Shown here: piece by piece, positions 13,674-21,756 of the stretch
Layout of the letters: each line of letters starts with the position of its first letter
Numbering within the stretch: the first letter of the stretch is position 1
Assembly (NCBI GenBank): GCA_035289305.1
Contig: DATDXN010000006.1
Location: forward strand, 1 to 40,496
DNA length: 40,496 bases
Direction of reading: 5' to 3'
DNA from: DATDXN01 sp035289305
GTDB lineage: Bacteria > Patescibacteriota > Microgenomatia > UBA1406 > HO2-37-13b
Notes under the pieces: generated by a model
The model's input: only the letters and a program-made list of their open reading frames with translations
Told to the model about the DNA's origin: nothing
Database searches by the model: none
Position numbers and translations under genes: made by a program

Positions 13674-14342
13674 TCAGTGGTTTTTGAGGGTTTTGACCAC
13701 TCGAAGGGGATATTCTACGAAAAAAGAGATCGGATTTTTGAGTATACGGCGGGATGAGGTTTTGACTTTGAGCTTCGGATCAAACGCGATTTTCCCGTAT
13801 TTCTTGATATGAATTGCCAGATCAATATCTTCATGCACCGTTGCATTATTGAGACATACTTCGTTTCTTACTTTCTTCCATACATCTTTTGTAATGGCCA
13901 TATTGGGGCCAAGGAGCGTCTCATGCTGTTGAATAAATTTCATAAAAGCAGCATATATTTTCGACGGCAAACTCGTCCTTTTCAAAAAAAACGAGTCATA
14001 AAAATACACAGGGCCTGAAAGCGCATAAATACCTTTTTTTTCAAAGTTTGCGCTGATGCGCTCTACCCAGTCCCGTGGGACAATCGTATCTGCATCACAG
14101 CGTGCGATGATAGGGCCAGTCGCCTCATCAAATCCAGTTCCTCGCGCATAAGTGATACCCTGTTGTTTTTCATGGATGATTTTGACCGGGAAACGCTTCG
14201 CGATTTCTATCGTTTGGTCAGTACAATTATTATCGACCACGATGATTTCATGCGGTTTTACTGTTTGCTTTGTCAGACTCCTTAAACATCGTCCGATATG
14301 TGTTTGTTCGTTATATACCGGTATGACAACGGATATATGCAT
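13674..14342 (-). CDS. GT2 family glycosyltransferase
   Basis: 222 aa from ATG 14342. A GT-A fold starting MHISVVIPVYNEQTHIGRCL, then IIVVDNNCTDQT, KQQGITYARGTGFDEA, and the metal-binding RCDADTIVP. The acceptor part has SGPVYFYD, LGPNMAITKDVWKKV and NATVHEDIDLAIHI, the ED general-base region. It lacks membrane helices, so it acts at the inner face of the membrane, probably on a lipid or surface glycan. It is divergent from another GT2 gene with 27 bp between the start codons. Confidence 0.9.
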   Translation of the reverse strand: MHISVVIPVYNEQTHIGRCLRSLTKQTVKPHEIIVVDNNCTDQTIEIAKRFPVKIIHEKQQGITYARGTGFDEATGPIIARCDADTIVPRDWVERISANFEKKGIYALSGPVYFYDSFFLKRTSLPSKIYAAFMKFIQQHETLLGPNMAITKDVWKKVRNEVCLNNATVHEDIDLAIHIKKYGKIAFDPKLKVKTSSRRILKNPISFFVEYPLRVVKTLKNH

Positions 14343-14347
14343 AGATG

Positions 14348-14355
14348 TGTATAAT
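14348..14355. promoter_or_regulatory. overlapping divergent -10 boxes of two glycosyltransferase genes
   Basis: Plus strand TATAAT at 14350-14355 serves the gene at 14370 (14 nt). Minus strand TATACA at 14353-14348 serves the gene starting at 14342 (5 nt). The two boxes share four bases, so RNA polymerase could open only one direction at a time. Confidence 0.4.
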
Positions 14356-14369
14356 AAAAAACTGGGACT

Positions 14370-15110
14370 ATGAAACAACCATATTTTTCGATTATTATAC
14401 CAACTCTCAATGAGGAGAAATTTTTACCCCTCCTCCTTGAGGATTTGACACAGCAAAAAGAGGGCGATTTTGAAGTTATTGTGGTTGATGGCGCATCAGA
14501 TGATGCTACTTTAAAATCTATTTCACGCTTTGATAAAGTACTCAATCTCAAGTTTTTGACCGTCAAAAAACGAAATGTCGCATTTCAGCGCAATTATGGC
14601 GCTCGCTGTGCTGTGGGACAATATCTCGTGTTTCTTGACGCAGACAGTCATATTGATCATCTATTTATGAAAAAACTTAAAAAAGAAATTCAAACCCACA
14701 AACATTTACTATTCATTCCCCTTATTTCTCCCCAAGAAGCATCCTACCAAGATAGCCTTATTTTTCATGTGGTCAATTTTCTCATTGAGGCGTCACATAA
14801 AGTAGGCAATCCGCTTTCATCAGGCGGTTCAATGATCGTTGAGAGAAATTATTTTCGATTCTTAAAAGGCTTTAATGAACGACTATTTCTGTCAGAGGAT
14901 CATGATATTATCAAACGCGCACGAAAAGGCGGAGTAAATGCATATTTCTCAAAAACCATCAAAGTACAGTTTTCGCTGCGCCGCATGAAGAAAGAAGGTC
15001 GATTTGACCTCTTGAGAAAATATATTATCGCTTCTCTGCATCATTTTACCAATGAAGATATTGATGAAAAAATTTTTGAGTATAAAATGGGAGGTGACGC
15101 ATACAAGTAA
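14370..15110 (+). CDS. GT2 family glycosyltransferase
   Basis: 246 aa. FSIIIPTLNEEKFLPLLLEDL, EVIVVDGASDDAT, KRNVAFQRNYGARCA and the metal-binding FLDADSHID form the nucleotide-sugar domain. NPLSSGGSMIVERNYF and FLSEDHDIIKRARKGG form the acceptor side with the ED motif. A single hydrophobic stretch (IFHVVNFLIEASH) is too weak for a sure membrane helix. It is followed 2 nt later by the phosphodiesterase gene, so both belong to one operon, probably for cell-envelope lipid or glycan work. Confidence 0.9.
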   Translation: MKQPYFSIIIPTLNEEKFLPLLLEDLTQQKEGDFEVIVVDGASDDATLKSISRFDKVLNLKFLTVKKRNVAFQRNYGARCAVGQYLVFLDADSHIDHLFMKKLKKEIQTHKHLLFIPLISPQEASYQDSLIFHVVNFLIEASHKVGNPLSSGGSMIVERNYFRFLKGFNERLFLSEDHDIIKRARKGGVNAYFSKTIKVQFSLRRMKKEGRFDLLRKYIIASLHHFTNEDIDEKIFEYKMGGDAYK

Positions 15111-15112
15111 CT

Positions 15113-15874
15113 ATGCATCATAATACAAACGGTATCGTGCGCATTGCGCACCGTGCAGGGGGAGTGGGTATATATGAAAACAAGATTGAGACGATCAAAC
15201 GTGCACTGCGGTGTGATTTTATTGACGCCATTGAGGTTGACGTAAGAAAAACCAAGGATGATGTGCTCGTTCTTTCCCATGCGCGCGGGGTCAAAACGAA
15301 CGGTAAACGTGTGTGGATAGACAGAACGTCCTTCAAGGATATCCAGCATCTGGGGATTGTAACACTTGATGAAATTCTGCCGCTTTTTAAAGACACCGAT
15401 AAGATTCTTGATCTTGATATAAAGGATAGAGGCACAGCTCTTGCGCTTAAGGAAGCCATTAAAAAAAATACCTATTTTAAAAAAATATATATTTCTTCTT
15501 TTGATCTGCGATTATTGTTTGAAATCCAAGAGGTATTACCACATGGTTCGTATTTTTTAAGTTCAAATATCAAAGATAGTCGGGATTTTTCACAACAGAG
15601 AGTTTTTAAGGCTTTTCTTATCTTTGCATTTATTTTTCTCTCTCGTTTTGCTGTTTTTTTTCTCAAGCGAAAATATAAAAAGATTAAACTAGATGGCATC
15701 TCGCTTTTTTATCGCTTTGCATCGCGTGGATTTATCGATTATTTGAAGCATTTTGGACTGAAGGTCCTTGTATGGGGGACTGACAAAGAAAAAGATATAA
15801 AAAAAATGACTCACTTTAATATTGATGGTATTAAACTCAAAAATATAACACTTTTCAAAAAACTTCGTTCTTAA
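15113..15874 (+). CDS. glycerophosphodiester phosphodiesterase family protein
   Basis: 253 aa. A TIM-barrel GDPD: IAHRAGGVGIYENKIETI (catalytic HR), AIEVDVRKTKDDVLVLSHA (metal-binding E, D and the second catalytic H), LDEILPLFK, DLDIKD and the end GLKVLVWGTDKEKDI...NIDGIK. All catalytic residues are present. An insert at about 160-185 (FKAFLIFAFIFLSRFAVFFLKRKYKK) is a strong membrane helix or hairpin within the barrel, which is unusual and would anchor it to the membrane. It would cleave glycerophosphodiesters from lipid turnover. Cotranscribed with the glycosyltransferase 2 nt upstream. Confidence 0.85.
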   Translation: MHHNTNGIVRIAHRAGGVGIYENKIETIKRALRCDFIDAIEVDVRKTKDDVLVLSHARGVKTNGKRVWIDRTSFKDIQHLGIVTLDEILPLFKDTDKILDLDIKDRGTALALKEAIKKNTYFKKIYISSFDLRLLFEIQEVLPHGSYFLSSNIKDSRDFSQQRVFKAFLIFAFIFLSRFAVFFLKRKYKKIKLDGISLFYRFASRGFIDYLKHFGLKVLVWGTDKEKDIKKMTHFNIDGIKLKNITLFKKLRS

Positions 15875-15942
15875 GTACCCCTTTTTCGTAGAAGTTTGAC
15901 TATCCGCACACTATCCACATAGGTAGTTAATTATTTTAAATG

Positions 15943-16015
15943 CCTGTAGTAAAGCTCCATAATGCATATCTTATGCTATAAGTTATCTCATAAAAGATGA
16001 GTATTTTACTACAGG
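15943..16015 (+). repeat. long inverted-repeat element before the 51-aa gene
   Basis: CCTGTAGTAAA (15943-15953) and TTTACTACAGG (16005-16015) are perfect 11-bp complements separated by 51 nt. Smaller inverted pieces lie inside (GCATA/TATGC near 15965-15975; CTCAT/ATGAG near 15987-16001). The right arm ends 2 nt before a consensus -35, so the element is outside the transcript of the next gene. It may be an operator, or a miniature mobile remnant. Confidence 0.5.
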
Positions 16016-16017
16016 AC

Positions 16018-16046
16018 TTGACAGTGTTAAATACCGTGTTTATACT
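16018..16046 (+). promoter_or_regulatory. strong consensus promoter of the 51-aa gene
   Basis: TTGACA (16018-16023), exactly 17 bp, TATACT (16041-16046), 7 nt, ATG 16054. It is the best sigma70-type match seen in the window and predicts a leaderless mRNA. Confidence 0.75.
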
Positions 16047-16053
16047 AGTTTTC

Positions 16054-16209
16054 ATGAAAACAGTAAAAACTCGGGAATTTATTTTTAGAATTTCAGGAGA
16101 AAAAAATAAAGAGACTGCTCAAACTGATCTTCAGGATTTCGTCAAAAGACAGTTTGCGCTGCTTATCAAAAAAAATTTGAGAATACCGGTGAGTACATAT
16201 CAGTTATAG
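16054..16209 (+). CDS. 51-aa basic hypothetical protein
   Basis: MKTVKTREFIFRISGEKNKE, then TDLQDFVKRQFALLIKKN and a short tail RIPVSTYQL. It is small, basic and helical with no membrane segment. The frame is open upstream to 15997, but that start would lie before the promoter, so ATG 16054 is taken. A near-consensus promoter and a downstream hairpin at 16224 make it a self-contained transcription unit, which suggests high expression. It could be a nucleoid or ribosome-associated small protein, but no family is recognised. Confidence 0.6.
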   Translation: MKTVKTREFIFRISGEKNKETAQTDLQDFVKRQFALLIKKNLRIPVSTYQL

Positions 16210-16223
16210 GAAATAAAAAAAGA

Positions 16224-16266
16224 GCATCACTATCGTTCGCTTAAGGATGACGACGAATAGTAATGC
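16224..16266 (+). terminator. hairpin after the 51-aa gene
   Basis: GCATCACTATCGTTCG (16224-16239) pairs imperfectly with CGACGAATAGTAATGC (16251-16266). It starts 15 nt after the stop codon. There is no clear T tract, so termination is only suggested. Nothing else recognisable is seen between 16267 and 16412. Confidence 0.4.
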
Positions 16267-16412
16267 CCTTATAGTGAAACTTCCGTATTTATCATTCGGA
16301 ATTAAAAAACAGACTAGCAGAAAAAAGAGGCTGTGTCAATGGTATTTTGAAAGTTATAGTAGTGGGAGAAAATAATTATGTATAAGAGATATGTATGTAT
16401 CAGTTAGTTAAG

Positions 16413-18524
16413 CTAACGGATTTCATAAATCTCTCCTTTTTTATCAGACGAAACAAAAACAAGAGGTGCTATTTGTGAGATAGTATTTTTTTGTATATTC
16501 TTGTATTTTTCCTCTTCATGAGGTCCAATAATGATATAACGCACCGCATATTTATCCAACAGTTCTCTTTTTTTTGCAAGATCTGTGCCTTTGTATAGTT
16601 CTTCAATATCAGGTATGCGTTTTCCCACGACATCGCTTGATCCACGCCACAACCATTCATGTACCCACCATCCGGCAATAGTTGGCATCCCTGTATAGGC
16701 CGAGACGCTGTTGAATGTCGTATATGAATCTCCTTGTGCCTCAAGAATAACAGCATCAGGTGGAGCGTTTATTTTGAGATACTCAACGATTTCCCCGTAT
16801 GAGGGAAATTCTTTCGTAAGCCACCGGTCTCCGCGAAGCTCGGGTTTCTTATCCATTTTTCCATAGTATGAACTGATGGCAAAGTAGGGATAACTTGCGA
16901 TCAAAGCAAACGACGCAAGAAAAAGAGCAAGGTATACGCGCTTGAGTACATACGTGTTCTTTATAGCTTTATAGAGCGCAAAGACAAGAGACGATGCAAT
17001 ACCCATCATGATGAATGCTTGATATCCTAGTTTAAACATCGTATTTGCGCGAAAGTGAGCAGGATAAATATCTTTGATATAGAAAAATTCGGGGATAACG
17101 GTCAGAAAAAGAGACAGGAGAAAAAGGACGAGTATAAAGGTTAAATATTTATAAGTTGGGTTATCTTCATTATTTTTTCTCCTTTTCCATAAAAATGCAA
17201 GAAAAAAGATAAAATTAAACCAGAAAAATCCCCAGAGTACTGGAAGCATCCAAAAAGGTGAAATTTGACAGTTTCCTGCCTCAAATAGAAAAGGTCCAAA
17301 CTTCTTAATTTTTGTCAAAAATGAGGGGGCGCAATTGACACCGATCCCTCCCACAAACGGAGAAAACGTGAGAGAAAAAGGAAGTGTCGTCGCGAGAAAT
17401 GAGACGATTATCGTCACCGCATTTATAAGAAAGATATATGTTCTGCCCACGATGAGAAAAAGAAAAATAAGCGCCAAAATAATATAAATTGGACCATCAA
17501 ACGCATTGGTCATATAGTGAATGCCCCCCAAAAATCCGATAAGGATAGAGAGGGAAAATATTCGCGTTTTGGGAAGAAAATGCCTGTCAGGAGATAGAAA
17601 AAAAACTGCCAAAACCGCTAAACTTAAAATAACGAATGGAATATCATACACATGGCCATGAAGGTCTGCGACGACATATGAATAGATCGGGAATTCGTGG
17701 ATCGTGAAGGGGATGAAGCGGGTTGCGTTGGGATACCAGTATTTTGTGGGATTAAACCCGGAAAGAATTTTCCAGAAGGGTACGGGTTCTTCATTGGGAT
17801 ATCCCTTAGTGAAAAGATAGATGGTATGGAGATTGCCGCCGAGGTTGACCAAAAAAGAACCGACGGTTGCCGCAATTGTCGCTAATTTTTTTGAAAAGAC
17901 CATGTTTTTCACAAAAGCGTACACGAGGCTAAAAATAGCTATACTGTTTACTCCAAAAAGTGTCGCAAGGATGAGATTGTATGCAACTGCAGGAATTGTC
18001 CCTGAAAGTTTCGTCAATACTGCGCCGATCAAATGTCCAAAATAATAATAATTGATGCTTTCTCCCGCAAGCCACATATCAGGAGGTGGAAAATATGATG
18101 AGCGCAGGATTGAGTTCATAAATCCAAAATCCATAAATTTCTCAAGATCTCTGATTGATGACTCTTGGCCACGAATATATGCGAAACTCAAAAAAAGCAG
18201 AATGAAACATACTTCCTCGATGATAATCCATGAAGTGAGAGAAGAATCAGATTTTTTTCCCTTTTCTCGTGTAAAAAGATAGAGGTTGAAAATAGCCCAC
18301 AAGGCACCAATAATTACAAGATTTGTTCGGCTAAAGCTTGCGATATGGAGCCACGATAAGACAAAGGATACATAACTGATGCTCAAGATGCCGATAATTT
18401 TGGCAAAAGCAAAACCATGATCAGGAAAAAAGCGGGAAAAGAGCAATTTTCCCGCAGGATACGAGATGATACCTATCACCAAAAGCATGAAGTACCATCT
18501 GATAGAGATTCCTACCCATTCCAT
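16413..18524 (-). CDS. DUF2298 multi-pass membrane protein
   Basis: 703 aa from ATG 18524. About 14-16 membrane helices and a C-terminal soluble domain of about 130 residues. Typical DUF2298 pieces: EKFMDFGFMNSILRSSYFPP, DMWLAGESINYYYFGH (the YYYFGH signature), and HEFPIYSYVVADLHGHV. The soluble end has VILEAQGDSYTTFNSVSAYTG and AVRYIIIGPHEEEKY. The architecture resembles lipid-sugar-using glycosyltransferases of the GT-C class, so a role in surface glycosylation is likely but not shown. The longer open frame upstream overlaps the start of valS and is rejected; a TATAAT box lies 6 nt before ATG 18524. Confidence 0.85.
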   Translation of the reverse strand: MEWVGISIRWYFMLLVIGIISYPAGKLLFSRFFPDHGFAFAKIIGILSISYVSFVLSWLHIASFSRTNLVIIGALWAIFNLYLFTREKGKKSDSSLTSWIIIEEVCFILLFLSFAYIRGQESSIRDLEKFMDFGFMNSILRSSYFPPPDMWLAGESINYYYFGHLIGAVLTKLSGTIPAVAYNLILATLFGVNSIAIFSLVYAFVKNMVFSKKLATIAATVGSFLVNLGGNLHTIYLFTKGYPNEEPVPFWKILSGFNPTKYWYPNATRFIPFTIHEFPIYSYVVADLHGHVYDIPFVILSLAVLAVFFLSPDRHFLPKTRIFSLSILIGFLGGIHYMTNAFDGPIYIILALIFLFLIVGRTYIFLINAVTIIVSFLATTLPFSLTFSPFVGGIGVNCAPSFLTKIKKFGPFLFEAGNCQISPFWMLPVLWGFFWFNFIFFLAFLWKRRKNNEDNPTYKYLTFILVLFLLSLFLTVIPEFFYIKDIYPAHFRANTMFKLGYQAFIMMGIASSLVFALYKAIKNTYVLKRVYLALFLASFALIASYPYFAISSYYGKMDKKPELRGDRWLTKEFPSYGEIVEYLKINAPPDAVILEAQGDSYTTFNSVSAYTGMPTIAGWWVHEWLWRGSSDVVGKRIPDIEELYKGTDLAKKRELLDKYAVRYIIIGPHEEEKYKNIQKNTISQIAPLVFVSSDKKGEIYEIR

Positions 18525-18530
18525 TTTTTT

Positions 18531-18536
18531 ATTATA
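18531..18536 (-). promoter_or_regulatory. -10 box of the DUF2298 gene
   Basis: Minus strand TATAAT, 6 nt before ATG 18524, predicting a leaderless mRNA. It lies back to back with the valS promoter. Confidence 0.5.
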
Positions 18537-18552
18537 CGATATGTTTCGTGCG

Positions 18553-18581
18553 TTGCATTTAAATGCCCAATTTGTTATAGT
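18553..18581 (+). promoter_or_regulatory. valS operon promoter
   Basis: TTGCAT (18553-18558), 17 bp, extended -10 TGTTATAGT (box 18576-18581), 9 nt, ATG 18591. The leader would be at most about 3 nt. Confidence 0.6.
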
Positions 18582-18590
18582 TGAGCCATT

Positions 18591-20786
18591 ATGGAGCCGA
18601 ATTTTTCCCCTCAACATTGGGAAGAAAAACTTTCTGCGTTTTGGGAGCAAAATAGATATCTTCGGGGAAAAGTAGGCAAGCCATATACCATTTTGATGCC
18701 TCCTCCCAATGCCAATGCATCGCTCCACGCGGGACATGGTATGTATATGATTGATGATGTGATGATACGGTTTAAACGCCTGCGCGGGTATGCTTCTTTA
18801 TGGATACCGGGTACTGACCATGCAGGTTTTGAGACGCAATATGTATACGAAAAGCACCTTGCAAAACAAGGGAAATCGCGGCTTGACTTTGATCGCGAGA
18901 CGCTGTATCGCGATATTTTCGCATTTGTGAAAGAAAATTCTGGCCGTATTTACGGGCAGTTCAGGCGTCTTGGATTTCTTGCTGATTGGGAGAGAAGTGT
19001 TTTTACCCTCGATGCACCTGTTTTGAAGCAGGTATATGATACGTTTGCCAAAATGGAATCTGAAGGGTATGTGTATCGCTCCGATTATATCGTCAACTAC
19101 TGCACGCATTGTGGGACGTCGCTATCGGAGCTTGAGGTCGATCACCGTGAGCGCAGAGATCCTCTCTATTACATCAGATATGGTCCTTTTGTTTTGGCGA
19201 CCGTTCGGCCGGAAACGAAATTTGGTGATACTGCGCTCGCAGTTCATCCAAGGGATAAACGGTATAAAAAATGGGTTGGGAAAACGATTGAAGCTCAAGG
19301 GCTCTTGGGGAAATTCACGATCAACGTCATTGCCGATCTTCATGTTGATCCAAAATTTGGGACAGGGGTGGTAAAAGTCACGCCCGCACATGACGCAGCG
19401 GATTTTGACATGGGTAGACGACACAATCTGGAGATTAAAAAAGTTATTGATTTGACGGGACGATTGACGCACGTTGCAGGGCCGTATGCGGGTATGAAGG
19501 TGAAGGTTGCACGTGCAAAAGTCGCAGAAGATTTGAAAAAACACGGACTCATTGAAAAAATTGATGAAAACTACCTGCATGCTGTCACCATCTGCTACAA
19601 ATGCAAGCGCGATCTTGAGCCGATGATTATTCCCAACTGGTTTATACGCGTTGGCGAGCTAAAAAAACCAGTGATTACTGCTATTTCACAGGACAAGGTG
19701 AAGTTTTATCCAACAAGCTTCAAGCGCCAAATTCTTCAGTGGTTAAAAAACATGCACGATTGGCCCATTAGCAGGCAAATTGCGTGGGGAATACGAATTC
19801 CGGTTTGGTATGATGTTTCCAAGAATCCCACGTTGTTTGTGGTATTTCTGGACCGCCAAAAAACACAAATACAAGGAGAAATAGGAGCGTTATGTGCGAA
19901 GTATTCTTTTGCGGAAATTGAGGCAGGACTGCAAAAGCTGATCGCTCCAACAAATGTTTCATACATAATCAGTCAAAACAAACCTGCGGGAAAATTCTTG
20001 CAGGAAACAGACACGTTTGACACGTGGTTTTCTTCAGGTCAGTGGCCCCTCGTGACGCTTAAAAAAGATGAATATGCTGCTCGCTTTCCCACGGACATGA
20101 TGGGGACATTGTCTGATATTCTTCCTTTTTGGGTTTCACGGATGATCATGTTTTCGCTGTATTTGAGACAGGAGGTTCCTTTCAAAGATGTATATCTATG
20201 GTCAATGGTTGCAGACCGCAAAGGAGCGAAGATGAGTAAAAGTAAAGGAAATGTCATTGATCCTTTAAAGTTAGTTGATCAGTATGGGGCAGATGCATTT
20301 CGCGCCTCGCTCATTTTTGGCATTGGAGAAGGGGGGAAAGTCATACTTGCGGAGGATAAAGTGCGGGCAATGCGCAACTTTGCCAATAAAATATGGAATA
20401 TCGGAAGATTTATATGGATGAGCAAACAAAATAAAAAATTAAAAATCAAAAGTAAAAAATCTCATACAAAAACTCTGAAACAGTTAAAAAAAGAATTTGA
20501 TAAAGTCAAAGCAGAATATCTTACGTCTATGGAAAAATATCAGTTTTCACGAGCGTTTGATCTTCTTTATGAGTTCCTGTGGCATCGATTTGCAGATCTT
20601 TATATTGAAGAGTTGAAAGATGAGGCAAAAAATGGTACACTCGTCGTTATCAATGAGTTGAAACAAGTGTATTTGAATACGCTTCTTCTTCTTCATCCTT
20701 TTGTGCCGTTTGTGACGGAGGCGGTGTGGAAAGTCATGCATGGAGAGGAGCGCTCAATACTTGAGGCACGGATAAAAATATGGTAA
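18591..20786 (+). CDS. valS: valyl-tRNA synthetase (compact)
   Basis: 731 aa class I synthetase that charges tRNA-Val. Motifs: PPPNANASLHAGHG with the HIGH-equivalent HAGH (46-49), editing domain including ATVRPETKFGDTALAV and VTPAHDAADFDMGRRH, FDTWFSSGQWPL, and AKMSKSKGN with KMSKS at 547-551. The PPPNAN form before HAGH and DTWFSS fit ValRS rather than IleRS or LeuRS. It is short because the C-terminal coiled coil of most bacterial ValRS is missing. An AT-rich repeat at about 20429-20460 adds a Lys-rich linker (NKKLKIKSKKS) before the anticodon-binding domain. The stop overlaps the rpmH start by 7 bp. Confidence 0.95.
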   Translation: MEPNFSPQHWEEKLSAFWEQNRYLRGKVGKPYTILMPPPNANASLHAGHGMYMIDDVMIRFKRLRGYASLWIPGTDHAGFETQYVYEKHLAKQGKSRLDFDRETLYRDIFAFVKENSGRIYGQFRRLGFLADWERSVFTLDAPVLKQVYDTFAKMESEGYVYRSDYIVNYCTHCGTSLSELEVDHRERRDPLYYIRYGPFVLATVRPETKFGDTALAVHPRDKRYKKWVGKTIEAQGLLGKFTINVIADLHVDPKFGTGVVKVTPAHDAADFDMGRRHNLEIKKVIDLTGRLTHVAGPYAGMKVKVARAKVAEDLKKHGLIEKIDENYLHAVTICYKCKRDLEPMIIPNWFIRVGELKKPVITAISQDKVKFYPTSFKRQILQWLKNMHDWPISRQIAWGIRIPVWYDVSKNPTLFVVFLDRQKTQIQGEIGALCAKYSFAEIEAGLQKLIAPTNVSYIISQNKPAGKFLQETDTFDTWFSSGQWPLVTLKKDEYAARFPTDMMGTLSDILPFWVSRMIMFSLYLRQEVPFKDVYLWSMVADRKGAKMSKSKGNVIDPLKLVDQYGADAFRASLIFGIGEGGKVILAEDKVRAMRNFANKIWNIGRFIWMSKQNKKLKIKSKKSHTKTLKQLKKEFDKVKAEYLTSMEKYQFSRAFDLLYEFLWHRFADLYIEELKDEAKNGTLVVINELKQVYLNTLLLLHPFVPFVTEAVWKVMHGEERSILEARIKIW
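20429..20460 (+). repeat. in-frame AT-rich repeat inside valS
   Basis: A poly-A-rich stretch containing AAAATTAAAAATCAAAA, shared with the tandem repeat at 11901-11930 in the ligase gene. It encodes a Lys-rich linker between the catalytic and anticodon-binding domains. Confidence 0.5.
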
Positions 20787-20917
20787 AGCGGACATATCAA
20801 CCAAAAAAGCTTAAAAGATTGCGAAAACACGGATTTCTTACTCGCATGAAGAGTAAAAAAGGGGCAGCTGTGATTGCCAGGCGGCGAAGAAAAGGGAGGA
20901 AAAGAATTACGGTATAG
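20780..20917 (+). CDS. rpmH: 50S ribosomal protein L34
   Basis: 45 aa, very basic: MVKRTYQPKKLKRLRKHGFL, then TRMKSKKG and RRRRKGRKRITV. This is the complete L34 sequence pattern (KRTYQPs...RxHGFxxRMxTxxGRxVLxxRRxKGRxxLxv). The gene overlaps the end of valS by 7 bp in another frame. In most bacteria rnpA follows and sometimes overlaps; here yidC begins 14 nt after the stop, so rnpA is absent from this position. Confidence 0.97.
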   Translation: MVKRTYQPKKLKRLRKHGFLTRMKSKKGAAVIARRRRKGRKRITV

Positions 20918-20931
20918 CCAATCTACTCTTT

Positions 20932-21750
20932 ATGATTACCCCAAATCTATTCAATACCATTCTTATTATTCCCTTTATCAATATATTGCTTGCTTTGTAT
21001 CATCTTTTTTTGATCCTCAAAATTCCTTACGCGTTTGGATTTGCAATCATTGGGCTTACCGCGCTTATTCGCTTGGCGCTTCACCCTTTTTTTCATCAGC
21101 AGTTTGCCATGGCGCGCAAAATGCAGGCGATGAAGCCGGAGCTTGATAAATTATCGCAAAAGCACAAAGGCGATAAAAAAAGACTACAGGAGGAGCAGAT
21201 GAAGCTCTATAAGCAAATGGGTGTCAATCCCGCCTCCGGCTGCCTTTTTGCGATTATTCAAATACCTATTTTTATTGCGCTCTACCAGGTGCTTTCACTG
21301 TTTTTCTTGAAAGGAGGCGTGAGCAAAATGGTCAATGAGGTCAATAAAATTGTCTATTTTAGTTTCCTCAAAGTTTCATCGCTTGACCCGATGTTTTTTG
21401 GGATCAACTTGGGTGTTTCGCCCCAGCAATTTCAAAAATACGGCGTCTATTATCTGGCCATTCCGGTCATCACGGCGATTTTGCAGTACTATCAAGTGCA
21501 AACGACCACACCTGCTCAGCCCAAGCCATCTGCACCATCTCCAGCTCAAGAAAAAACAGCTCTCTTAAAAAAAGAGGAAAAAAAAGGAGATACTGACTAT
21601 GCGCAGAAAATGATGAGCACGCAGATGAAATTTATTTTCCCCCTTATGATTGGGTGGTTTTCCTACACGCTTCCGGTTGGTTTATCGCTCTACTGGAATA
21701 TTTTTTCGATTTTCAGCATTGTACACGCCAAAAAAAAGTTAGACATTTGA
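20932..21750 (+). CDS. yidC: membrane protein insertase YidC/Oxa1
   Basis: 272 aa of the short Gram-positive-like type without the large periplasmic domain. Helix 1 (about 8-33), helix 2 (LTALIRLALHPFFHQQF), cytoplasmic coiled hairpin KMQAMKPELDKLSQKHKGDKKRLQEEQMKLYKQMGVNPASG, helix region IIQIPIFIALYQVLSLFF, then YYLAIPVITAILQYYQ, a charged linker with PSAPSPAQEK, and the last helices IFPLMIGWFSYTLPVGLSLYWN. The conserved basic residue in helix 2 (R in LIRLA) is present. It inserts membrane proteins, including the many small two-helix proteins encoded here. Cotranscribed with rpmH and jag (6 nt gap). Confidence 0.96.
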   Translation: MITPNLFNTILIIPFINILLALYHLFLILKIPYAFGFAIIGLTALIRLALHPFFHQQFAMARKMQAMKPELDKLSQKHKGDKKRLQEEQMKLYKQMGVNPASGCLFAIIQIPIFIALYQVLSLFFLKGGVSKMVNEVNKIVYFSFLKVSSLDPMFFGINLGVSPQQFQKYGVYYLAIPVITAILQYYQVQTTTPAQPKPSAPSPAQEKTALLKKEEKKGDTDYAQKMMSTQMKFIFPLMIGWFSYTLPVGLSLYWNIFSIFSIVHAKKKLDI

Positions 21751-21756
21751 TGACGT

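Noticed and set aside
18525..18737. 71-residue N-terminal extension of the DUF2298 protein
   Set aside because: It overlaps the start of valS and both promoters; ATG 18524 follows a TATAAT box and begins a normal first helix.
20917..20932. Possible rnpA between rpmH and yidC
   Set aside because: Only 14 nt are available, and no RNase P protein motif (RNRxKR) is seen in any frame nearby.
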